A program made the position numbers and the translations under genes. Positions 57,974 to 64,000 of a stretch of DNA of 64,000 nucleotides are shown here, in pieces. Location: assembly GCF_003931565.1 (NCBI RefSeq), contig NZ_RRYI01000001.1:1-64000 (forward strand). The letters run 5' to 3'. The notes beneath the pieces were generated by a model. It ran no database searches, had not been told where the DNA came from, and saw only the letters and a program-made list of their open reading frames with translations. Within the stretch, counting starts at the first letter, position 1. The number at the start of each line of letters is the position of its first letter. Origin of the DNA: Caulobacter sp. 602-1 (lineage in GTDB: Bacteria > Pseudomonadota > Alphaproteobacteria > Caulobacterales > Caulobacteraceae).

Positions 57974-58675
57974 CTATCGCTTCGGCAGGATGGTCAGGCC
58001 GTCGGGCAATTCGTTGCGGTCGTCGGAGCGAGGCGGGACGTGGGCGGCCAGGATGGTTCCGGCGCGGCTCACGGCGGCGACGAAGCCGTCGGCGATCTCG
58101 CCGCGCTTGAGGCCCGCGACTAGGTCGGCGACAACCTCGTCCCAGACCGCGTTGGGCGCGGCGGCGTAGATGCCCTCGTCGGCGATGACCTCGACCCGGT
58201 GCTCGGCCAGGGCGGCGAAGATCAGCACGCCGGTGCGGTCGCGGGTGACGTGCAGGCCGTGGCCGAGGAACTGCTCCATGGCCGCGCGCTTGACCCGGGC
58301 GGCCTTGAGCGAGCCCGGCGTGAGGGCGCGGCGGACGGGGGGGATCGACACCACCAGCGCGACGACGACGAAAACCACCAGCTGCAGGGTGATGTAGGTC
58401 GACAGCGCCGACAGGATCGCGCCGTCCAGCGCGGCCTGGTGGCCGATGCTCCAGCCGCCGAACAGGCGGGTCAGCATCTCGGGCCGGAAGCCGGCGAACA
58501 AGGCGCCGGCCGGCAGGACCAGGGCCGCGAACGCCGCCCAGGCCAGGGGCGTCTCGCGATAGTCCGACACCTCGGGCGCCAGCACGCAGAAGATCTCGCC
58601 GCCGGTGGTCTTCTCGGCCTCGGCCACCGCGTTGGCGATGCGGTCTAGGTCTCGTGGGGTCATGCCCTGGGCCAT
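57974..58675 (-). CDS. TPM-domain membrane protein
   Basis: The protein has 233 residues from ATG 58675. The N-terminal 30 residues ([24 protein letters not shown]) match the start of the TPM fold. Two hydrophobic segments follow ([21 protein letters not shown] and [18 protein letters not shown]), then the rest of the TPM domain ([21 protein letters not shown]). It is the last gene of the lemA-TPM-TPM operon and starts one base after the previous stop. Confidence 0.85.
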   Translation of the reverse strand: MAQGMTPRDLDRIANAVAEAEKTTGGEIFCVLAPEVSDYRETPLAWAAFAALVLPAGALFAGFRPEMLTRLFGGWSIGHQAALDGAILSALSTYITLQLVVFVVVALVVSIPPVRRALTPGSLKAARVKRAAMEQFLGHGLHVTRDRTGVLIFAALAEHRVEVIADEGIYAAAPNAVWDEVVADLVAGLKRGEIADGFVAAVSRAGTILAAHVPPRSDDRNELPDGLTILPKR

Positions 58676-58676
58676 C

Positions 58677-59459
58677 TCACCAACTCCCCGAACTGCCGCC
58701 GCCGCCGAACGATCCGCCGCCGCCGGAGAAGCCGCCTCCGCCTCCGCCGCCGCTCCAGCCGCCACCGCCTCGACCGCTGTTGTTCAGCGCGCTCAGGATG
58801 ATCCACGGCAGGGCCGAGCCCAGGCCGCCGCGACCGCGGCGTCCCCGGAACAGGCTGGAGAAGACGAAGATAATGAACAGGAAGATCAGGAAGCCGACGA
58901 TCGGTGAACCCTTGGCCTTCTGCCGGTCGGGCTGGCTGGCCTCGGCGACACGGGCCTTGGCCTGGTCGGCCGGCAGGCTGAGCTGCTCGACCAGCGCGTC
59001 GGTTCCCGCGACGACGCCGCCCTCCATGTCGCCGTCGCGGAACTTCGGCAGGATGACGCTCTGAATGATGACGCTGGACAGGGCGTCGGTCAGCACGGGC
59101 TCGAGGCCGTAGCCGACCTCGATCCGCACCTTCCGATCGTTGGGCGCGACCAGCAGGATCACGCCGGTGTTCTTGCCCTTTTCGCCGATGCCCCAGGTCC
59201 GGCCCAGCTGGTAGCCGTAGTCCTCGATCGGATAGCCGTCGAGGCTGGGCACGGTGGCCACGACCAACTGGCGGCCGGTCGTGGTCTCGAGGTTTTCCAG
59301 CTTGCCCGTCAGGTCCTGCTCGACCTGGGGCGACAGGATCTGGGCGTCGTCGACCACCCGCCCGGTCAGGGGCGGGAACTTCGGTTCGGCGAAGGCGGGG
59401 AGGGCGAAGAGCATGGCCACGAGGGCCAGCAGCCACGTCCTCACGCGCGCCCGGACCAT
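58677..59459 (-). CDS. TPM-domain protein (YgcG family)
   Basis: About 260 residues from ATG 59459, which begins a good signal peptide ([17 protein letters not shown]). The TPM domain is [17 protein letters not shown] through [16 protein letters not shown]-terminal membrane helix ([18 protein letters not shown]) is followed by a Gly/Ser-rich tail of GGGG repeats, the standard YgcG layout. TTG 59477, right after the lemA stop, is an alternative coupled start. These proteins are envelope-located and commonly neighbour LemA. Confidence 0.88.
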   Translation of the reverse strand: MVRARVRTWLLALVAMLFALPAFAEPKFPPLTGRVVDDAQILSPQVEQDLTGKLENLETTTGRQLVVATVPSLDGYPIEDYGYQLGRTWGIGEKGKNTGVILLVAPNDRKVRIEVGYGLEPVLTDALSSVIIQSVILPKFRDGDMEGGVVAGTDALVEQLSLPADQAKARVAEASQPDRQKAKGSPIVGFLIFLFIIFVFSSLFRGRRGRGGLGSALPWIILSALNNSGRGGGGWSGGGGGGGFSGGGGSFGGGGSSGSW

Positions 59460-59478
59460 GGGCGGGGCGAGTTGCAAC

Positions 59479-60114
59479 CTAGTTGACCTTCGGCGGCGTC
59501 GCCGTCGGCGGGCTGGAGAAGTCCACCGTCGGGGCGCTCTGGGCCGAGGCCGTGGCCTGGAACAGCTGGGCCGGCTTCTGGCCGCTATAGACGGTCTTGG
59601 CCCACAGCACGCTGGGGAAGGTGCGCAGCGTGGTGTTGTAGGTCTGGGCGGCGCTGTTGTAGTCGCGGCGCGCGATCGTGATGCGGTTCTCGGTGCCTTC
59701 CAGCTGGCTCTGCAGGGCCAGGAAGTTCTGGTTCGACTTCAGGTCGGGATACTGTTCCTGGATGACCATCAGTCGGCCCAGCACGCCCGACAGCTTGTCC
59801 TGGGCCGCGGCGTATTGCTGGAACTGGGCCGGGTCAGTGATGGTCGAGGCGTCGACCTTGACCTGGGTGGCGCTGGCGCGGGCTTCGGTGACCTCGACCA
59901 GCACGCTCTTTTCCTGGGCCGCGTAGCCCTTCACCGTGGCGACCAGGTTCGGCACCAGGTCGGCGCGACGCTGGTACTGGTTCTGCACCTCGGCCCAGGC
60001 GGCCTTGGTGGCCTCGTCCTGGGTGGGGATGGTGTTGATCCCGCAGCCGGCCAGCGTCGCGGGAATGGCGACGATCAGGGCGACGCGCGCGGCGTAACGG
60101 ACGAGACGGTTCAT
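59479..60114 (-). CDS. lemA: LemA-family lipoprotein
   Basis: The protein has 211 residues. The lipobox is ATLAGC (Cys24). The LemA core follows with QNQYQRRADLVPNLVATVKGYA, NFLALQSQLEGTENRITIARRDYN and FPSVLWA. The fold is a long helical hairpin on the periplasmic side. LemA with two TPM proteins is a widely conserved trio with an undefined envelope role. It is the first gene of the operon. Confidence 0.93.
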   Translation of the reverse strand: MNRLVRYAARVALIVAIPATLAGCGINTIPTQDEATKAAWAEVQNQYQRRADLVPNLVATVKGYAAQEKSVLVEVTEARASATQVKVDASTITDPAQFQQYAAAQDKLSGVLGRLMVIQEQYPDLKSNQNFLALQSQLEGTENRITIARRDYNSAAQTYNTTLRTFPSVLWAKTVYSGQKPAQLFQATASAQSAPTVDFSSPPTATPPKVN

Positions 60115-60194
60115 GGAGCCTCCTGCGCGAACACGTATGTTCGCGTATCGCGGTTAGATAGCGCGTCCATTGATACACGTCAGGTCGCGACGGG

Positions 60195-61508
60195 TTAAAC
60201 CTTATCCATGTCCGCCCGTTCCTGGGCGAAGGCCTGTTTGCGCGGACCCATATAGCCGAACAGCCAGGCGGCCACCTTGCGCATCTGGATCTCCTCGCTG
60301 CCTTCGGTGATCCGGTAGCGGCGGTGGTGGCGATAGATGTGCTCGAACGGTTTGTGGCGCGAGTAGCCGATCCCGCCGTGGATCTGCATGGCCCGGTCGG
60401 CGGCCTCGCAGCACAGGCGGTTGGCCCAGTAGTTACACATCGAGACCTTGTCGGAGAGGCGCTTTTCGACCTCCGGCTTGGTCATTTGGTCCATCTCCCA
60501 GGCGGTCTTGCGGATCAGCAGGCGCAGCATCTCGGCCTGGGTCGAGAGCTCGACGATCGGGAACTGGATGGCCTGGTTCTCGGCCAGGGCCTTGCCGAAC
60601 GGCTTGCGCGCGCGCGCGTACTTGATGCTCTCTTCTATGCAGTAGGTCGCCGCGCCCAGGCTGGAGGCCGCCTGGCGGATGCGGTTCTCGTGCACGAAGT
60701 GCTGGGCCAGGGCCAGGCCGCCGCCCTCGGGCCCGAACATCGCCGACTCCGGGACCCAGACGTCGGTGAAGCTGACGCGCGGGTGGTCGGTCGGCATGTT
60801 GAAGGTCCAGAGGTACTCCTCGATCTTCACGCCGGGCGCGTGGGCCGGGACCAGGAAGGCGGTGATCCCGCGGGCGTCGCCATCCTCGCCGGAGGTGCGC
60901 GCGAACAGGCAGCAGTGGGTGGCCGCGTGCATGCCCGTGGTCCACATCTTCTCGCCGTCGATCCGCCAGCCGGCCTCGCCATGGCGTTCCTCGCGCACGG
61001 CCTGGGTCTCCATGAAGGTGGCGTCCGAGCCGTGCTCGGGCTCCGTCAGGCCGAAGGTCGGGCGGAAGGCGCCCTTGTCGAGCATGTCGGTGATCAGGGA
61101 CTGCTGGTCGGGCCGGCCGAAGTCGCGGATCATCAGCACGAACGGATTGTTGCCGACGATCGAGTGCTCGTTCTGCAGATCGTTGAACAGCCCCAGGCCC
61201 TTGCTGGCCAGATGCTCGCGGATCACGGCCATCCAGAGGTTGGAGCCGTCCTGGCCGCCATAGGCCTTCGGAAGGGCGAAGCGGTAGTGGCCGGCCTGGT
61301 CGGCCAGCTTGCGGGCCTTGGCCAGCAGTTCCTCCCACTCGTGCCGAGGCAGGCCGCCCATGTCCCAGTCGGTGCGGGCCCATTCACGGCGGTGGTCGAA
61401 GAACCGGTCGTTGTCGTCGCGCGCCTGCAGGGGCGCGATCTCCCTGTCGATGAAGGCGTCGAGCTCGCCCAGATAGGCGGTCAGCTCCGGGGGCAGTTGG
61501 AAGTCCAT
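60195..61508 (-). CDS. Acyl-CoA dehydrogenase
   Basis: The protein has 437 residues. The FAD-binding signature is FGLTEPEHGSDATFMETQA, and the C-terminal catalytic region is GGIGYSRHKPFEHIYRHHRRYRITEGSEE. This is the longer ACAD10/11-like bacterial branch. It performs the first oxidation of beta-oxidation, on an unknown acyl-CoA. No fad-type operator is visible in its promoter, unlike the thiolase. Confidence 0.93.
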   Translation of the reverse strand: MDFQLPPELTAYLGELDAFIDREIAPLQARDDNDRFFDHRREWARTDWDMGGLPRHEWEELLAKARKLADQAGHYRFALPKAYGGQDGSNLWMAVIREHLASKGLGLFNDLQNEHSIVGNNPFVLMIRDFGRPDQQSLITDMLDKGAFRPTFGLTEPEHGSDATFMETQAVREERHGEAGWRIDGEKMWTTGMHAATHCCLFARTSGEDGDARGITAFLVPAHAPGVKIEEYLWTFNMPTDHPRVSFTDVWVPESAMFGPEGGGLALAQHFVHENRIRQAASSLGAATYCIEESIKYARARKPFGKALAENQAIQFPIVELSTQAEMLRLLIRKTAWEMDQMTKPEVEKRLSDKVSMCNYWANRLCCEAADRAMQIHGGIGYSRHKPFEHIYRHHRRYRITEGSEEIQMRKVAAWLFGYMGPRKQAFAQERADMDKV

Positions 61509-61650
61509 GGCGAAGCCTCCCTAACCTGCGCTTCCTGGCGCGCATCTTGTGATTAGGGAGACTAAGCTCGGCGAGCGGCCGCGGCCAACCATGCCCCTGC
61601 GGAACGAGGTTTTAACCGGTCCTTGACCAGGGCGAGCCTAGGGTGTCGCC

Positions 61651-62076
61651 ATGATCACCATGGCCGCCTTCGCGATCATTGGGGCCGCGCTCGGGCTGTT
61701 CGTCCGGCCGCGCTGGCTGGGCGTGCTGCTGCCGATCGTCCTGGCCGTGCTCGTCGAGGGCGGGGTCTACTGGGCCATCGAGGTCATGGAGCGCCAGCCG
61801 AACCGCGAGGTGCTGATCATGCGCCTGCAGGCGATCTTCGGCGAGGACTGGATCGGCATGAGCGGCCCGATCGCGGCCGCCGTGATCGGCGCGGTCATGT
61901 CCGCCCTGCTCGGCGCCTTCACCGAGCCCAAGCCGGTCGCGCCGGTGCTCAGCGCCGAGGGCATTCAACGCCGCGCCGGCAAGGACGGCCGCTATGCCCG
62001 CGCCCAAGGCATGGTCGAGGAGCGCGCCATCCACGCCCAGGCCGAGAGCCGGATCGACCAGATTCTGGGGCTGTAG
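61651..62076 (+). CDS. Membrane protein of unknown function
   Basis: The protein has 141 residues with three hydrophobic segments (about 3-16, 22-42 and 71-88) and a charged cytoplasmic tail (RRAGKDGRYARAQGMVEERA). A TTGACC lies about 30 nt upstream. I do not recognise the family. It is divergent from the acyl-CoA dehydrogenase gene. Confidence 0.75.
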   Translation: MITMAAFAIIGAALGLFVRPRWLGVLLPIVLAVLVEGGVYWAIEVMERQPNREVLIMRLQAIFGEDWIGMSGPIAAAVIGAVMSALLGAFTEPKPVAPVLSAEGIQRRAGKDGRYARAQGMVEERAIHAQAESRIDQILGL

Positions 62077-62357
62077 GGCGAGCGCCCTTTCACCGTTTCC
62101 GCGCGGCCTTCGCCGCGATCGATCCGAAATCCCCGTTTTCTGAAAATGCGAGGCGCGTGCGAATTTCCGCTTGCGCAATTTCTTATCACTGATATCTAAG
62201 CGATGCTTAGTTCGGATCCGAAGCACCGGTGGGGATACCGGTGCGGCCATGCCTAGATAGGGTGGCCCCAAGGAATTGGCAGGGTCCGGGCGGCCAGTAC
62301 CGCTTTTCACCGATCAACGATCTGACCGCAACTTCCCCGATACCGGAGGGCTTTCCA

Positions 62358-62690
62358 ATGAAGCTCCGTTCCCTGGCGGCCGCGGCCGCCCTCTCCATGC
62401 TCGCCACCTCGGCCTTCGCCGACGGTCGCATCGCCGCCGCCCTGGACGTTCCCGTGGCCGCCAAGACCAAGGTCGTCGCCGGCGGGGCCGTCTTCGTCTG
62501 CGAGGGCGCCGAGTGTGTCTCGGCCCAAGCCCCCTCGCGGGCTCTCACCGCGGTCGCCTGCAAGGCGCTCGCCAAGGAAGTGGGTCGCGTCTCGGCCTTC
62601 GGCGGCGAAGCCAAGTCGCTGGACGCCGACGATCTGACCCGCTGCAACGCCTCGGCCAAGGGTGGTTCGTCCCTGGCCTCGGCTAAGTAG
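62358..62690 (+). CDS. Small exported protein with conserved-looking cysteines
   Basis: The protein has 110 residues from ATG 62358, with GGAGGG upstream. A signal peptide (to about residue 22, ATSAFA) is followed by VFVCEGAECVSAQAP, AVACKALAKEVG and LTRCNAS. The four Cys suggest two disulfides. I recognise the layout but no function. The leader contains a palindrome GCACCGGT-GGGGAT-ACCGGTGC (62223-62244), and the gene ends with a strong terminator. Confidence 0.78.
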   Translation: MKLRSLAAAAALSMLATSAFADGRIAAALDVPVAAKTKVVAGGAVFVCEGAECVSAQAPSRALTAVACKALAKEVGRVSAFGGEAKSLDADDLTRCNASAKGGSSLASAK

Positions 62691-62784
62691 GAACACGTAC
62701 CGCGCTTTACCTGAGTACCAGACGCGTTGTGGGTCGCCGTTTCTCCGGCCCGGTCTGGCTGTTTCCTCGAGCATTCGCCTTCAA

Positions 62785-62820
62785 GGGCGGCGGAAACCTT
62801 CCGCCGCCCCTTTTCTTTTT
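62785..62820 (+). terminator. Intrinsic terminator
   Basis: The stem GGGCGGCGGAA/TTCCGCCGCCC has loop ACC and is followed by CTTTTCTTTTT. It is 95 nt downstream of the preceding stop, and nothing else is visible in that gap. Confidence 0.92.
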
Positions 62821-62844
62821 CGGACCAGTGATTAGTTGACGCTG

Positions 62845-63084
62845 ATGGACATGAGCTTGGCCGCCCAGCTGGAAACCGTTCTGCGCAAGGCCGCGGGCGA
62901 GGGAACGGCCCTGGCCTCGATGACCGTGGACTATGCCGGAGGCGGCGTCGAAGAGGGTCTGGAGCCCAAGGCCTGGATCGAACGGGGCACCCGCAGTCTG
63001 GTCTTCGCCCAGGGCGAATTGCGCCGTCCGGACGGCGCTCTGGCGGCTTCCGCCTCGGCCGTGTTCCGCCGCGCCGCGGACTGA
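62845..63084 (+). CDS. Short protein resembling the end of a hotdog-fold thioesterase
   Basis: About 79 residues (ATG 62845; ATG 62851 and TTG 62836 are alternatives). The C-terminal half, TRSLVFAQGELRRPDGALAASASAVFR, looks like the last two strands of a PaaI-type hotdog thioesterase. The length is about half of a full domain and the catalytic Asp/Asn region is missing. It may be a stand-alone small protein or a remnant. No ribosome site is obvious. Confidence 0.5.
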   Translation: MDMSLAAQLETVLRKAAGEGTALASMTVDYAGGGVEEGLEPKAWIERGTRSLVFAQGELRRPDGALAASASAVFRRAAD

Positions 63085-63276
63085 ACGGCTAACCAGCCTC
63101 GCCCCTTTGGTTGCGACTGCGAAAGGCCCGTGTTATCAGGCGCGCGGCTTCGGACAGGGCGGCGCGGACGCGTCGGCCGTCCATGTGCTTTTTATAAGCA
63201 TGCTCAAGCCTTTAAGCCGCGATAAGGGTTAACCTTCTTGTTCGCGGCCATTTACAACGCACCGGGCGGATACCAA

Positions 63277-63831
63277 GTGGCGGACGAAACCAAGGCGACG
63301 GATGCGGGTCAGCGCTATGCGCAGTCCCTCTTCGAACTGACGATCGAGAACGGCTCCCTGCAGAAGGTCGAGGCCGACCTGAAGAGCCTGAAGGCCATGG
63401 TGGGCGACAGCGCCGACCTGCGCCGCCTGATCGCCTCGCCGGCCTTCTCCGCCGAGGACAAGGGCAAGGGCCTGTCCGCCGTCGCCAAGAAGGCCGGCTT
63501 CCAGCCGCTGACCATCAAGTTCCTGGGTCTCGTCGCCGCCAACGGTCGCGCTGGCGATCTGATGGGCGCGATCACCGCCTTCACCGAGCTGTCGGCCAAG
63601 CACCGCGGCGTCGTCACCGCCGAGGTCGTCTCGGCCGCCGCCCTGTCGCCCGCCCAGCTGAAGGGCGTGCAAGCCGCCCTGGCCGGGGCGCTCGGCAAGA
63701 CCCCCGAAGTTTCCACGCGCGTCGATCCGTCCCTGCTGGGCGGCCTGAAGGTGCGCGTCGGTTCGCGTCTCTTCGATGCTTCGCTCCGTTCGAAGCTCGA
63801 TTCCCTGAAATTCGCCCTGAAGCGCGCCTGA
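63277..63831 (+). CDS. atpH: ATP synthase subunit delta
   Basis: The protein has 184 residues from GTG 63277 ([22 protein letters not shown]). [11 protein letters not shown] and the C-terminal [22 protein letters not shown] are the delta signatures. It links F1 to the peripheral stalk. A start 13 codons upstream (63238) is open but atypical. The atpA gene follows after 49 nt, as in the alphaproteobacterial atpHAGDC operon. Confidence 0.95.
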   Translation: MADETKATDAGQRYAQSLFELTIENGSLQKVEADLKSLKAMVGDSADLRRLIASPAFSAEDKGKGLSAVAKKAGFQPLTIKFLGLVAANGRAGDLMGAITAFTELSAKHRGVVTAEVVSAAALSPAQLKGVQAALAGALGKTPEVSTRVDPSLLGGLKVRVGSRLFDASLRSKLDSLKFALKRA

Positions 63832-63850
63832 GCGTATAAGCGCGCCCTAA

Positions 63851-64000
<150 letters not shown>

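Overview
The window is a 64 kb stretch of high-GC alphaproteobacterial chromosome, almost certainly from Caulobacter or a very close relative. The strongest evidence is an intact divL, a cell-cycle pseudokinase with Tyr in place of the phospho-accepting His. Supporting evidence is the flmA/flmB (pseB/pseC) pair for flagellin glycosylation, chvI-chvG-hprK-EIIA-ptsH, regB/senC/regA, mmcB under an alphaproteobacterial LexA box (GTTC-N7-GTTC), and GANTC (CcrM) sites upstream of divL. Almost all of it is housekeeping chromosome. No prophage, insertion sequence, CRISPR array or rRNA operon is visible, and there is one tRNA (initiator Met).

Layout. 1-5.2 kb: tRNA-fMet, a two-propeller phytase, a CYTH-CHAD protein, bioB and a small hypothetical gene. 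5.2-7.3 kb: the only accessory-looking patch, with a gene-free kilobase holding a dispersed GC-rich repeat and a nested 154-bp palindrome, followed by a lower-GC membrane-protein gene of unknown function. 7.4-10.9 kb: the ChvI/ChvG envelope-stress two-component system co-linear with HPr kinase, a mannose-type EIIA and HPr, a regulatory PTS without sugar permeases. 11-24 kb: an unknown 566-residue protein, a DUF5694 protein, pseB-pseC, tadA, an RluB-type pseudouridine synthase, a CPBP protease, rsmD, a TopAI (YjhX)-like gene facing away from a GNAT gene, and an AsmA-family gene that seems to need a CTG start. 24-31 kb: small exported proteins, a HAD phosphatase, pterin carbinolamine dehydratase, an SDR with a perfect operator-like palindrome, the RegA/RegB redox system with SenC, and an intracellular PHA depolymerase behind a PhaR-like palindrome. 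31-40.8 kb: a YgjP-type metallopeptidase, a second copy of the GC-rich repeat, a class A PBP, recQ, mmcB with its SOS box, a lipocalin, a diiron protein and small metal-binding proteins.

40.9-53.4 kb: divL, ahcY with an 18-bp SahR-like palindrome, pyridoxal kinase, a family VIII esterase, rarD, asd, a protein with four tandem TonB-C-like repeats, and polA. 53.5-64 kb: a chemoreceptor, a 45-residue exported peptide, a thiolase whose 3' end is repeated downstream as two extra 99-bp copies, a LemA-TPM-TPM operon, an acyl-CoA dehydrogenase, small hypotheticals, and the start of the ATP synthase operon (atpH, atpA), which runs off the end.

Several genes appear linked by regulation. The SDR and the thiolase share an AAAC-N4-GTTT palindrome of the kind bound by fatty-acid-responsive TetR regulators. 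phaZ, mmcB and ahcY each carry a recognisable operator. No clearly novel multi-gene system was found. The best leads are the small genes, the unusual start codon, the tandem 3'-end duplication, the nested palindrome and the unknown gene divergent from chvI. All positions were read from the sequence by eye, family assignments rest on motif recognition, and no database search was run.
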